Origin: JAUIAI01 sp963732405
Lineage (GTDB): Bacteria > Pseudomonadota > Gammaproteobacteria > Burkholderiales > Burkholderiaceae_E
Length of the DNA: 64,000 nt
Direction: 5' to 3'
NCBI GenBank assembly: GCA_963732405.1
Contig: CAVSZG010000001.1
Span: forward strand, 2,356,001 to 2,420,000
The position numbers and the translations under genes are program-made. Shown in pieces: positions 1 to 9,339 of this stretch (the stretch's first letter is position 1; the number at the start of each line of letters is the position of its first letter). A model generated the notes under the pieces. That model made no database searches, was not told where the DNA came from, and was given only the letters and a program-made list of their open reading frames with translations.

Positions 1-605
1 ATGCGATTCGGGCATCGATGGCCGTGCCGACGATATTCTCACCGGTGCGATTGGGCGCACGCTTGCTGCTCGATGGTGGCATCGTGAACCCGGTACCGGT
101 CGGGCCGACATTGAATAGTCTGACTGACGTGAGTGTGGCGGTTGACCTGAACGGCCGGCCAGAGCCCATCGCGTCGCTCGAGACGACTGCATCGTGGACG
201 CCGCTGCCGCTGAGCGTCGCGAGCGTTTATCGCGAGCGCCTCGGCAGTTTCTTCGAGCGATGGTGGCCGGGTGATACCGACTCGTCAAACGCAGCCGTAA
301 ACCTGGGTGGTCGCGACGCGGGCGAGCGCCTCGTTGGCAGCTCCACGAACGCGGCGAACAGTACCGTCGAAAAGGTGGGTCTCACCGAAATCGGTCTGCG
401 TTCGATGGAGGCCATGCAGGCGACGATCACCCAGTTCCGGCTGGCGGCCACGCCACCGTCGGTGCTCATCCAGATACCGCGCAACCTTTGCGGATTTTTC
501 GACTTTCACCGGGCCGACGAGTTGATCGAGTTCGGCTACGAGCGTACAGCCATCGCGTTGGACGAATTCGAGCGTGACCGACGCGGTCTCCGGGTGGCGG
601 ACTGA
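1..605 (+). CDS. patatin-like phospholipase, C-terminal part (cut by window edge)
   Basis: The frame is open from the window edge (first full codon at base 3), so the true start lies upstream. About 200 C-terminal residues are visible. The segment reading AIRASMAVPTIFSPV followed by LLDGGIVNPVPV matches the end of the patatin catalytic domain (RssA/YchK-like), in which the Asp of the D-G-G/A motif forms the catalytic dyad with an upstream GxSxG serine. That serine is outside the window. Family members are lipid acyl hydrolases. The tail after the DGG motif is hydrophilic and probably extends beyond the catalytic core. Family assignment is fairly firm, substrate unknown. Confidence 0.75.
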   Translation, partial: AIRASMAVPTIFSPVRLGARLLLDGGIVNPVPVGPTLNSLTDVSVAVDLNGRPEPIASLETTASWTPLPLSVASVYRERLGSFFERWWPGDTDSSNAAVNLGGRDAGERLVGSSTNAANSTVEKVGLTEIGLRSMEAMQATITQFRLAATPPSVLIQIPRNLCGFFDFHRADELIEFGYERTAIALDEFERDRRGLRVAD

Positions 606-1144
606 GCAGCGCACATCGGATCTGCCAGCGTTGGCTGCGTTGAACCACCTAAGGCATCCAGTGTTCGATGGCGATGGCTGGGTTGTCCAACTTTCGGGTC
701 CCGGCTTAGATGAGCCAATCCTCCGGTGTGCTTGTTCAAGCAACAGCCGGCGGTTCCGCCGGCGTTGACCGCATTCCTGAGGCGTCTGGCGCTCGTCCAT
801 TCGCGCGACGTTTGGAGCCGGCTCTGGCTCTTGACATTCGACTCATATTGGCCGCTGAACGAGCAGATCGAGCACCAGGAAAGTGACGACACACCGGGCG
901 TTGTCGTTCTGGTCGCTCAACGGGTGACGGTGACGAAACAGGTGAGATCGACCAACCGTCAGTTCAGGGCTGTTCCGGTCTTGATCTGCGGGGGGGTGGG
1001 GCGGGGCACTATGGCGCCGTAGCGAAGCAACCGTGCAGGCATTTGCCCTGACGATCTGTTTCATCGCGAGGTTTGGTAGGCGAAGGCCGCAGCCGCCTGC
1101 GCCAGACATTTCATCGGATCCATGCCTGCCTTACACTCGTGGCG
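606..1144. other. intergenic region without a recognisable gene
   Basis: About 540 bases separate the phospholipase from the flavoprotein. Short open frames exist on both strands, but none has a convincing ribosome binding site, recognisable motif or homology that I can name. The only obvious structure is a GC-rich palindrome near 744-761. Degenerate coding relics cannot be excluded. Confidence 0.5.
744..761. repeat. perfect GC-rich palindrome
   Basis: Arms GCCGGCGG and CCGCCGGC flank a TT centre. No T tract follows on either strand, so it is not a classic intrinsic terminator. It may be a REP-like element or chance. Confidence 0.35.
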
Positions 1145-2575
1145 ATGAATGCACCAGATCATGCCGCTCTGCTACGGCTCAACGCCCGGGTTCGTGACGA
1201 ACTCGCCCGTACCTCGCATCCGGTCAACGACTGGGTGATTCCACACCCACCGATCGGCGGGCAATCGGTGCACGACGTGGTCATCGTCGGCGCGGGCCAG
1301 AGCGGGCTGAGCATCGCCCATGCCCTGCGCCGCCAGCGCGTGAACAATCTGTTGATCATCGACCGGGCGCCTGCTGGCGGCGAGGGGGTCTGGGTACAGT
1401 ACGCCCGAATGCCGACGCTGCGTTCACCCAAGACCTTCACGGGGCCCGATCTTGGCCTGCCGGCGTTGACGTATCAGTCCTGGCATGAGGCCTGCTTTGG
1501 CGCGGCGAGCTGGGAGCGCCTCGATCGTATTCCGACGCGCCTGTGGCATGACTATCTGGGCTGGTACCGGCGAATCCTCGAGTTGCCGGTTCGTAATGAC
1601 ACCGAGTTGTGCGATATCCGGTGTGGCAGTGGTGAGTTGCTGGAGCTGACGGTGCGGTGCGGCGGCGAAACCAGCCGGCTGCTGACGCGCAAGCTGGTGC
1701 TGGCGACAGGCCAGGAAGGCACAGGCCGCTGGCTCGTGCCCGCGCCGTTCGAAGCATTGCCGGGCGAGTTCCGGGCCACTGCGGCCGACCCCATTGACTT
1801 TGACCGGCTCAGGGGACGGGATGTCGTGGTCATCGGGCAGGGTGCGTCGGCCTCGGACAATGCGGCCTGTGCCCTGGAAGCCGGCGCGGCGTCCGTTCGT
1901 TTGCTCGTGCGTCGCCCGCAGTTGCAGCGCGTGCAGCCGTATCTGTGGCTGACCTTCGACGGGTTTCTCAGGCATCTGGCCGACATGCCCGATCAGTGGC
2001 GCTGGCGGTTCATGAATCATGTCGCCAATCTACGCGAGAGCATCCCCCAGCCCACCTGGGATCGCATGCGGCGCCATGCCCAGTTCAGCGTGCACTGCGG
2101 CTGTGCCGTACAGCGGGCGAGCGTGCAAGACGGCAGGGTCAGACTCGACACGACGACGCAGCCCTTCACCGCCGATTTTGTGATCCTGGGCACAGGCATC
2201 GATATTGATTTCACCGCGCGCGCCGAACTCGCCTCGCTGGCCCCGGACATTGCCTGCTGGGTCGACCGTTACACGCCACCGCCTGCCGAACGCAATGATC
2301 GTCTGGCCCGATTTGCCTACCATGCGCCGGATGCCTCGTTTCAGGAGAAAGAGCCCGGCCGGGCACCTCATCTGCGTCACATTCACGACTTTACGATCGG
2401 CACCACGCTGAGCTTCGGACCGTTCGGCTGTTCGATCAACGCCATGAATATCGCGGTGCCGCGTCTGGTGGCTGGCATCACCCGCTCGCTTTTTGAACAA
2501 AACCTCGAGGGCCATTGGCAGTCGTTACTAGCCTACGATGAGACGGTCTTCGATCCGGATCGCCATCCCGACTGA
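1145..2575 (+). CDS. FAD-dependent NAD(P)-binding monooxygenase-like oxidoreductase
   Basis: A 476-residue cytoplasmic flavoprotein. An FAD-binding Rossmann motif GAGQSG lies at about residues 49-54, preceded by DVVIV. A second nucleotide-binding strand, DVVVIGQGASASDNA, lies near residue 220 where the NAD(P)H site sits in flavin monooxygenases. The segment GGEGVWVQYARMPTLRSP resembles the FAD/substrate region of FMO-like enzymes. The start at 1145 is preferred over an upstream ATG at 1073 because conserved-looking sequence begins there; no strong ribosome binding site is visible. It appears monocistronic and converges on the GGDEF/EAL gene. Substrate is unknown; Baeyer-Villiger or N-hydroxylating activities are both possible. 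Confidence 0.75.
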   Translation: MNAPDHAALLRLNARVRDELARTSHPVNDWVIPHPPIGGQSVHDVVIVGAGQSGLSIAHALRRQRVNNLLIIDRAPAGGEGVWVQYARMPTLRSPKTFTGPDLGLPALTYQSWHEACFGAASWERLDRIPTRLWHDYLGWYRRILELPVRNDTELCDIRCGSGELLELTVRCGGETSRLLTRKLVLATGQEGTGRWLVPAPFEALPGEFRATAADPIDFDRLRGRDVVVIGQGASASDNAACALEAGAASVRLLVRRPQLQRVQPYLWLTFDGFLRHLADMPDQWRWRFMNHVANLRESIPQPTWDRMRRHAQFSVHCGCAVQRASVQDGRVRLDTTTQPFTADFVILGTGIDIDFTARAELASLAPDIACWVDRYTPPPAERNDRLARFAYHAPDASFQEKEPGRAPHLRHIHDFTIGTTLSFGPFGCSINAMNIAVPRLVAGITRSLFEQNLEGHWQSLLAYDETVFDPDRHPD

Positions 2576-2629
2576 TGCCTGTTCCACCATGATCCCATGA
2601 GTCAAGCCGATGGCCTGACGCGGGCGTAT

Positions 2630-5089
2630 TCAGGCAAGGCGCTCAGTCGCCGCGTCACGCGACTCCGCGAGGCCGCTCGGCTGTCCGTGCGTCCTGTCTC
2701 CTGCGAGCATTGCGCCAGGCCGGCTGAGATGAAAGCCTTGCACCATGTCGACGCCAAGGCTTCTCAGAACATCGAGGGTGCTCTCATCCTCCACATGCTC
2801 GGCGATGACGAGCTTCTTGAGGTCGTGCGCAATCTGAATCATCGCGGCGACAAACAATCGATTGCTGGAGTCGGTCTGCAGGTTCCGGATGACACCGCCG
2901 TCGATCTTGATCACATCGACGGGAAGCAGCTTGAGTTGGGCGAAGGAACTGAATCCGCTGCCGAAGTCGTCCAGTTGCACCGCGCAACCGAGGTTTCGAA
3001 AAGTGTCGATGAGCTGCCTGGCCGCCACTACATCACTGATGGCGGATGTCTCGGTGAGTTCGATGTGCAGGCGACGTGGGTCGACGTCGTACTGCTGGAA
3101 CAGACCTTTCAGGAATCCAGGAAAACCCGGGTCCTCGAGCGAACGCGCCGAGAGGTTGGCCGATAGGCGAACGCCGGCAGCGGCTGAAGCCAGCGCCGTC
3201 ACGCAGGTTTCGAAAACCCATCGGTCGATCTGACGGATCTTGCCGCTGCGCTCGGCATGGGGGATGAACTCGTCGGGCGGGATCAATCGACCAGGTTCAT
3301 TCTCGTCAACCATCCGAATCAGTGCTTCGTAATGTGAGACTCGAAGATCCGTCGCCTCATGCACCGCTTGAAAGTGTAGAACGAAGCGCTGTTCCTGCAG
3401 GGCGCGATGAATGAGCGTGTTCCAGTTCAGTCTTGCCGATTCGGCCTGAAGTCGATCTGGGTCATTGCGGAACCTGGCCCAATTGTTCTTGCCACCGCGC
3501 TTGGCTTCGTACATGGCGGCATCGGCGCAAGCCAGCAGATCGTCGCCTGTGCGGGCGTCGCCCGGAAAGGTGGCGATGCCGATGCTGCAGCCAACCCGCA
3601 ATGTCTGACCGGCCGCTTGAAAACGCAATCCAGAGACGGCCCCCACGAGACGCGACGCGATCACCGCCGCATCGCTCGCAGCGATGTTCGGGCACAGAAC
3701 GGCGAATTCGTCGCCGCCCAGTCGGGCAACGATTTCGCCCCTTCGCATCTGGCCTGTCAGCGTACGCGCGACGGTCACCAGAATCTCGTCACCCATGCGA
3801 TGGCCCGCCACATCATTGGCGTGTTTGAAGTCGTCCAGGTCGATGAACAGCAGCGTGAGCTGACCACCGGTCGTGCTCGCCTGGGTAACGGCCGCCTGAA
3901 GTGCCTCGTTCAGCCCAAGGCGATTGACGAGTGATGTGAGCGGATCCTGAAGAGCTTGCCGCGCGCGTTGTTGCGTATGCCGGTCCAGGGTGACATCGCG
4001 ATAGAACCAGATGCAACCGCCACGGTGAGCGCCTTGCGTGACAGGCTGCATGCGCTGCAGGATGACCCTGCCGTCCAGTGTGTGCAGTTCCCGGACCTCG
4101 GTATGGCGATCTGATGCGTCGAGCATCGATTCGATGTGTACGGCGGTTTCGTCATCAACCCGCCGCAGCAGACCCGGAACAACCTCGGTGAGCCGCTGTC
4201 CGCCGGGTACATCGGGCACCGACCAGAGACGGGCGAATGCTGCATTGGCATAGACGATGATGTCGTTCTGGTCGACGAACAGCATGCCACTTTGCATGGC
4301 GTCCAGCAGCGTCGTCATCCTGAGCTGTTCGTCGCGAGCCGCCTGAAGGTGGCGCTTCTGTTGCGCCTCGCTGGCTTCGAGTGCGGCCAGGCGTTCCTTC
4401 AAGGCCAAGGCCATGGCGTTGAAGCTGGCGCCCAGACGACCGATTTCGTCGTTTGTGGTCGCTGGCACCTGGACATCGAAGTCACCGTCGGCGACCTTCT
4501 GGCTGGCTTGGGACAGTTGCGCAAGATGGCGCGTGATGGCGAACGCGATGGTGGCCAGCACCACCACTGAGATCATGAGGGCGATCGTGCCGACCGCAAT
4601 GCTTTGCCACAGGAAATCCGCGCGAACCTGGCGCATCCGGTTCGTCGGCACACCCAGATCGAGGTGACCCAGGGTCTGGCCGGCCACGGTGATCGGGGCG
4701 TCGATATGCAAGGTGCTGTCGTCGCGATCCAGGTCGATGTCGCCTGTATCTCTCGCGGGTAGTGGCCGGGTCATGTCCCAACCGGCGTTGGCCACCACCA
4801 TGTCGCGGTGATTGCGCAGTACCAGGTACTGGAGCGTCGCGTCTTTTCGCACCAGATCCAGTGTCTGCTGCAAGGTGGCGTAGTCGCGCTGAGCCAGCGG
4901 TGAGGCAATCGTCTGGCTGAGCAACGCAACGACCTGCTGCGTGTCGAGCCTGGCCTGGTCGAGTAGCGTGCGCTGCAGCAGCCGCGTGCTGCCATGCACC
5001 AGCAGCGTCGCGGCCACCACCTGCACCAGTATGCAGGCGACGATCAGCTTGGTCCGCAGCGACCATCCGGCCCAGATCATTGGCGTCAA
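2630..5089 (-). CDS. membrane GGDEF-EAL c-di-GMP enzyme with HAMP and PAS domains
   Basis: An 819-residue inner-membrane protein that should make and/or break cyclic di-GMP. Domains in order are a transmembrane helix (about 10-35), a periplasmic sensor region (to about 160), a second helix (about 163-190), HAMP (about 190-240), PAS (about 255-360), GGDEF (motif intact near residue 459) and EAL. The EAL domain keeps EALIR near 588, SANLS, ELTE, LDDFGSG near 709, KIDG and a Q-G pair, so phosphodiesterase activity is plausible. The RxxD inhibitory site before GGDEF reads RRGE, so product feedback may be lost. Its start overlaps the stop of the PhnD-like gene by 4 bases (ATGA), implying translational coupling and a sensor pair. 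Confidence 0.9.
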   Translation of the reverse strand: MTPMIWAGWSLRTKLIVACILVQVVAATLLVHGSTRLLQRTLLDQARLDTQQVVALLSQTIASPLAQRDYATLQQTLDLVRKDATLQYLVLRNHRDMVVANAGWDMTRPLPARDTGDIDLDRDDSTLHIDAPITVAGQTLGHLDLGVPTNRMRQVRADFLWQSIAVGTIALMISVVVLATIAFAITRHLAQLSQASQKVADGDFDVQVPATTNDEIGRLGASFNAMALALKERLAALEASEAQQKRHLQAARDEQLRMTTLLDAMQSGMLFVDQNDIIVYANAAFARLWSVPDVPGGQRLTEVVPGLLRRVDDETAVHIESMLDASDRHTEVRELHTLDGRVILQRMQPVTQGAHRGGCIWFYRDVTLDRHTQQRARQALQDPLTSLVNRLGLNEALQAAVTQASTTGGQLTLLFIDLDDFKHANDVAGHRMGDEILVTVARTLTGQMRRGEIVARLGGDEFAVLCPNIAASDAAVIASRLVGAVSGLRFQAAGQTLRVGCSIGIATFPGDARTGDDLLACADAAMYEAKRGGKNNWARFRNDPDRLQAESARLNWNTLIHRALQEQRFVLHFQAVHEATDLRVSHYEALIRMVDENEPGRLIPPDEFIPHAERSGKIRQIDRWVFETCVTALASAAAGVRLSANLSARSLEDPGFPGFLKGLFQQYDVDPRRLHIELTETSAISDVVAARQLIDTFRNLGCAVQLDDFGSGFSSFAQLKLLPVDVIKIDGGVIRNLQTDSSNRLFVAAMIQIAHDLKKLVIAEHVEDESTLDVLRSLGVDMVQGFHLSRPGAMLAGDRTHGQPSGLAESRDAATERLA

Positions 5090-5943
5090 GCCGCTGGCGC
5101 CATCACCATTCGGGTGGCTTCTATATAGGTATCCAGTGACTCCATCAAGCCCGCTTCGGGCTCCCGGATGTCGCTGAATCCCGAGCTGGCGAAGAAGGCT
5201 TTGCCCTCGGCGGTACCACTGGCAAATCGCAGCAGGTTTTCCCTGATGGCGCGCGCCTGCAGGGCGGGCAGCTTGGGGTTGGCCATGACGACGAAGCCAG
5301 GCACCTCGGTAAAGACGGTCAGAATCTGCAGCTGGGCTTTGACGGCTTCCGGGATCGCCCGGTACTCGCCGCCGCTGAGCATCGCGGCGAAAGCGTCGCC
5401 ACGAACCACGACGCTGCCCACGCTGTCATCGGTCGGCACGTTGATGGTCTTGAAGTGTTGGTGGCGCTGCAGTCCGTTCTCGGCCAGCCACTGCATGCCG
5501 CGCAAGGTCACCAGCGACTGCGGATTGGACAGCACCAGCGTCTGACCGCGCAGCTCGCTGATGGCCTTTATTGGCCTGGCAATCGCACTGGCCACCATGC
5601 CCTTGATGTAAGGGGCGTACGACAGCAGCGGGGTATAGCCACGGTCGAGTTGGGCCAGACGGGCCAGATTGGCGGCAGTCACGATCAGGTCGTACTCAAG
5701 CGCCATGGTGCGCTCGTGGAAGGTGTTCCAGTTCGGCGCCGTCGATACATGAACCGTCCGCTTCATCTCGCGCGTCAGGAATTCCCGCATGGGTTGGTAC
5801 TGGGCGAGGAGAATGCGCGCGCTGAGGTTCGGCAGGACGCCGATCTCCAGTGAACTGTCTGTCTGAGACCAGGCCAGGCTGGGTACCGCCAGACCGGCCA
5901 GCAGGTTTGTGCAGAAGGCTCGTCGACGAATGGTGTACTTCAT
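5086..5943 (-). CDS. PhnD-like periplasmic phosphate/phosphonate-type binding protein
   Basis: A 285-residue exported protein. The N-terminus has MKYTIRRRAF followed by a hydrophobic stretch ending at AWSQ, a Sec or possibly Tat-type signal. The mature part (EIGVLPNLS, then a closing TEVPGFVVMANPKLP) fits the PhnD-like solute-binding family (Pfam phosphonate-bd). The start at 5943 follows GAGGAA at suitable distance; an upstream extension to 6102 lacks a signal peptide. No ABC permease or ATPase is adjacent. Instead the gene overlaps a GGDEF/EAL enzyme by 4 bases, so it probably feeds a ligand signal to c-di-GMP turnover rather than transport. The 285 bases upstream should hold the promoter. 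Confidence 0.8.
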   Translation of the reverse strand: MKYTIRRRAFCTNLLAGLAVPSLAWSQTDSSLEIGVLPNLSARILLAQYQPMREFLTREMKRTVHVSTAPNWNTFHERTMALEYDLIVTAANLARLAQLDRGYTPLLSYAPYIKGMVASAIARPIKAISELRGQTLVLSNPQSLVTLRGMQWLAENGLQRHQHFKTINVPTDDSVGSVVVRGDAFAAMLSGGEYRAIPEAVKAQLQILTVFTEVPGFVVMANPKLPALQARAIRENLLRFASGTAEGKAFFASSGFSDIREPEAGLMESLDTYIEATRMVMAPAA

Positions 5944-6228
5944 GTGATCTATTCCTCGTTCCGGATCGGCGTGGCGACCGTGGTCACCATGGGGCTGTTG
6001 GATTGGCGGTCGCCCACGACAAGCAGTTGTCGAAGCGTCCGGCCGCCAGACGCCTGAGGTCATGTCCTCAAAGTCCAAACGCGGCATCAGTGATATCGGC
6101 ACGATTCAGTGCAACTGAAGCGCCTGTGGTTCGCCCGCGGTTTCCTGCCGTCCGTCGTCGAACCGTTGCATGCGTCGGATCTGGCCGACCTTTGGAACCA
6201 TCAACCCGTAGGCCCGGTACCGATCACT

Positions 6229-8140
6229 TCAGCGCAGCACACCGGAAAAAAACCGCGATAATGCCTCGAATCCATCCAGCGGCAGCACATTCGCCACGTA
6301 CTGGTCTGGTCGGACGATGATCATGCAGCCTCTGTCGCGATCAATCCCGCGCATCTCGTAAATGTCGCCCGCCCCCTTGTGGTCCACGCAGAAAATCTTC
6401 TCATGGTCCTGCAGACCGAGCTTGCCGGTCTTCGGCTTGAGCAACGAGGGCATGTGCTCATAGGCAAGCTGATCGAAGGTCTGCTTGAAGATGGCGCGCA
6501 CATCGATGATGGCGTCGATGTCTTCCCCCTTGCGGGTGTGCTTGACGACTGGTGATTCGGGGTGGTTCTCCAACCAGTCAGCCAGTGTGTGGATGGCCGA
6601 TCCGGGAGTGGAACTGTCCGCCTTGCCGGCGAAGGCGTAGAGGCGCCAGCGCGCGTCGGCCTCGGCGGCGTGGCCGAGCTGCATCGGTTTGGCGTCGGAC
6701 AGCCGTACCACCGGCGCCGAGTGAAAGCGTCGGCCGATTGCTTCACCCTTGGCCAGTGCCTGATGCGTGCCGGATGAAAACAGGGTGGAGGGGTCATATT
6801 GCACTGCGGTGCCGCCCGTGAATTCGAGGTTGGCCTTGAACTGGCGGATGATGCGCGGCTCTTCCCTGCCTTCGCGCTCGGCCTGCGTGGTCGGCGCAGA
6901 CATGATTCGCGACCACTCATGGTCGGTCTCGACCAGCCGCCTGGCTTCGGTCAGGCGTTCCCTGGAGTAGCTGCGCAGCAGGCTGGCGTCGGCCCGGCCC
7001 TGCAAGCACGTGAACCAGCTTCCAGCCCAGGTTGAAGGTGTCCTGCATCGACACGTTCATGCCCTGGCCGGCCTTGGGCGAGTGGGTGTGGCAGGCGTCG
7101 CCGGCGGTGAATACGCGCGGATTGTGGTCCGATCCTTCCGGCACGTCGTCGAACGTGTCGGTAATGCTGTGGCCGATGTCGTAGATCGACCACCAGACGA
7201 TCTCTTTCACGTCGATCGAGTAGGGGCGGATGATGCGATTGGCCGCCGCGACCATGTCGTCCTGCGTGAACTTTCGGCTCGCCGCTTTCTCGCCGTCCTT
7301 GAGTTTGTCGAGTTCGACGTACATGCGGAACACGTATCCGCCTTCGCGCGGCAGGATCAGCATGTTGCCTTCATTGGCCGACGAAATCAGGCACTTCTGG
7401 CGAACATCCGGGAAGTCGGTGTTGGCCAGTATGTCCATGACCCCCCAGGCCTGATGCGCTGAGTCGCCATGCAGTTCTCCGCCGATGGATTTGCGCACGG
7501 CCGAGTGCGCGCCGTCGCAGCCGACGACGTAGTTCGCCCGTATGGTGCGGCTAGCCCACCAGTTCACGCCGCTGGCGTCCTTGAGCGTGACGGTCACCGG
7601 GTGATCGTCGGTGGTCGGGTCCACGGTCAGGTTCACGACCTCCCAACTATAGTCCGGCACAAGGCGCGAGGGCGAGTTCATCATCACCTCGAGAAACAGT
7701 TCGTGCAGCCGCGCCTGGTTGATCAGGATGTGCGGCATCTCCGAACTGTCATCGGCCACGTCCTGTACCCGGCCCACGCGCTTGATGTGGGTTGGATTGG
7801 CGGGATCGGGCATCCAGAAATTGGTCTGATTGACCCAGTAGGTCTCGCGCTTGACCTTGTCGGCGAAACCGAATGCCTGGAACATTTCCATGGTGCGGGT
7901 GTTGATGCCGTCGGCCTTGCCCTTGATGATGTTGGTCGGCATGCGCTCAACGATCATGGTCTCAATCTGTGGGAACTGGGCCAGTTGCGCGGCCAGGCAC
8001 AGGCCGGCGGGTCCGGTGCCCGCGATCAGCACGTCCACCTGCTCGGGTAGTGGCTCATTGATCCCCCGATTGCGGCGATTGGGCGCTGCCTCCTTGATGT
8101 CGGGGTTGCCGCCGCGGAAGCCATTTTTGTAAAACTGCAT
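6229..8140 (-). pseudogene. mobA: 3-hydroxybenzoate 4-monooxygenase (MobA-like), frameshifted
   Basis: FAD-dependent aromatic hydroxylase that in characterised relatives converts 3-hydroxybenzoate to protocatechuate with NADPH and O2. The start at 8140 follows AGGAG at 9 bases. The N-terminus MQFYKNGFRGGNP, the FAD motif GTGPAGL, the GDACHTHSPKAGQGMN motif and a C-terminal thioredoxin-fold region (EMRGIDRDRG, VVRPDQYVANVLPL) match MobA closely, and the whole would be 636 residues, the family length. However the reading frame breaks at about 7003-7006: upstream frame gives LVHVL, and the next frame continues QGRADASLLRSYS. One extra base explains it. Either a pseudogene, a sequence error, or recoding. 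Phenol 2-monooxygenase is the alternative name for the wider family. Confidence 0.85.
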
Positions 8141-8194
8141 TGTGCGTCTCCTGGGGGAAGGGCTGATCCGCGCCCTGGACAGGATGAAATAATA

Positions 8195-8243
8195 TCTATA
8201 CTTACTAATCAGTGTCAATACAGTATGTATACTTATTAATAGT
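8195..8243. promoter_or_regulatory. AT-rich divergent promoter with paired operator-like direct repeats
   Basis: Between mobA and its regulator lie two near-identical 13-mers, TATACTTACTAAT (8197-8209) and TATACTTATTAAT (8228-8240), 31 bases apart, i.e. about three helical turns. The second overlaps an inverted repeat AGTAT-GT-ATACT (8223-8234). The block is far more AT-rich than its surroundings and is the obvious binding region for the MarR-type regulator. Confidence 0.65.
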
Positions 8244-8263
8244 CTTGGACGCGGAGCGTGCGG

Positions 8264-8683
8264 ATGGATTCACTCGACATGGCAGGGCATCTGATTCGCC
8301 GGCTGCACCAGTTGTCTGTCCAGGTGTTCGTGCAGCGCACGCAGGCGGCGGGTTTTGACCTGACGCCGATCCAGTTTGCGGCGCTGGACGCCATCCAGCA
8401 CCACCCGGGCACGGACCAGGCGACGGTGGCCGAGCTCATCGCCTACGACCGTGCCACCATCGGCGGAGTGGTCGAGCGCTTGGAACAGAAGGGCTGGGTG
8501 GCCCGTGTCGTCAGCGAGCGGGACCGCCGGGCGCGAGAGCTCTCACTGACCCCCGAGGGTCAGCGCATTCTCAAGTCGCTGGTGCCGGTCGTGCGCGACC
8601 TGCAGGACGAGATTCTGCAGTCGCTGGGAGACGCCGATCGCACGCGCTTTCTCAAGCTGGCTCGGCAGGCGGTGGGCCGGTAA
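8264..8683 (+). CDS. mobR: MarR-family transcriptional regulator (MobR-like)
   Basis: A 139-residue winged-helix DNA-binding protein. The pattern LTPIQFAALDAIQHHPGTDQ, then TVAELIAYDRATIGGVVERLEQKGWV and a wing SERDRRARELSLTPEG, is typical MarR. The ATG at 8264 is chosen because GGAG sits 7 bases upstream; a GTG at 8258 lies too close to it. It is divergently transcribed from mobA, the arrangement known for MobR in Comamonas, where the MarR protein represses mobA until 3-hydroxybenzoate binds. Function as MobR is inferred from context; the family is certain. Confidence 0.85.
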   Translation: MDSLDMAGHLIRRLHQLSVQVFVQRTQAAGFDLTPIQFAALDAIQHHPGTDQATVAELIAYDRATIGGVVERLEQKGWVARVVSERDRRARELSLTPEGQRILKSLVPVVRDLQDEILQSLGDADRTRFLKLARQAVGR

Positions 8684-8999
8684 CCCTGAGCGCCAATAAG
8701 CACGAGCCCTTGCGTCAGTAAAGGGTGCCACACTCTGAAGCCTTAAGCGTCTACCGAATCGGGAGCCCGGCGCCGTGCCAATCGTGTCCGCTGGCACTGG
8801 GTCTGCCCCTGCTGATCAACTATCTGCTGTGCCGTCACTCGATGCCTTTCAGCCTGCACAACACGATTCTGCAGTCGTACGTCATCAATGAGCATGCGCA
8901 CTGTCCGACGGCGCGACCGGTCTGTACGACGGGTCTGTACGACGAACCGGCCAATGCTGCTTCCACGGCTGAAATCATTACAGTCTCCGAGCCGCTCGC
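8684..8999. other. non-coding or decayed sequence
   Basis: No convincing gene. It holds a 13-base tandem duplication and leads into the tail of a D-aminoacylase relic, so it is probably what is left of a longer, deleted gene. A 112-codon open frame here (8725-9063) has no recognisable motif and changes frame relative to the relic. Confidence 0.45.
8919..8944. repeat. 13-base tandem duplication
   Basis: GGTCTGTACGACG occurs twice head to tail at 8919-8931 and 8932-8944. A 13-base unit disrupts any reading frame, consistent with decay of the flanking sequence. Confidence 0.8.
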
Positions 9000-9137
9000 G
9001 CGGCAGAGGAGATCGAGCTGGTGCTGGTCAACGGACAGGTCGCCTATGAGCATCGTGGCGTGACCGGCGTGCGTGCGGGTCGAATGCTCCGCAATGATGA
9101 GCTGGCTCCGAAGGTGCTCAACTCGGCAGCCGCCTGA
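9000..9137 (+). pseudogene. C-terminal relic of an N-acyl-D-amino-acid deacylase (D-aminoacylase)
   Basis: In the frame of 9006, about 44 codons read EEIELVLVNGQVAYEHRG then TGVRAGRMLRND, ending at a TGA at 9135-9137. This matches the closing segment of D-aminoacylase-type amidohydrolases (V-x-V-N-G ... G-x-x-T-G-x-R-x-G-R-x-L-R). No catalytic domain is found upstream, and an in-frame stop lies at 8970. It is therefore a remnant. An intact, distant homologue of the superfamily occurs at 41166. Confidence 0.65.
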
Positions 9138-9284
9138 GCTGACGAGTCGGGCAGGGTCCGGGACGGGCTCATTGGTTCAGTGCCGATACCGGCACCGCCA
9201 GCGAAACGCTTGCCCCTGGCTCGTCATGTTCACCACAATGGGCTGACAGGGATGCTCGGGAAGGGCCAGAATAGGCACCGTGAA

Positions 9285-9307
9285 AACCCTGGAGTCACTC
9301 CAGGGTT
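9285..9307. promoter_or_regulatory. MerR/CadR-type operator (perfect inverted repeat)
   Basis: Arms AACCCTGGAGT and ACTCCAGGGTT flank a single central C. The length and sequence resemble CadR/PbrR operators, which carry ACCCT...AGGGT arms and sit in an elongated 19-20 base promoter spacer. A weak -35 (GTGAAA, 9280-9285) and TTAACA (9306-9311) bracket it on the plus strand. It lies 32 bases before the merR start, so the gene is probably autoregulated. Confidence 0.75.
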
Positions 9308-9339
9308 AACAGCTCGCTCCAAACCACCGGGAAAAGCCC

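Noticed and set aside
726..1022. Open frame of 98 codons in the first intergenic region
   Set aside because: No ribosome binding site, odd composition and no recognisable motif; overlapping frames on the other strand are equally long.
6109..6261. Plus-strand frame of about 50 codons starting GTG between the PhnD-like gene and mobA
   Set aside because: It overlaps the 3' end of mobA antisense, lacks a ribosome binding site and has no recognisable family, so it is probably chance.
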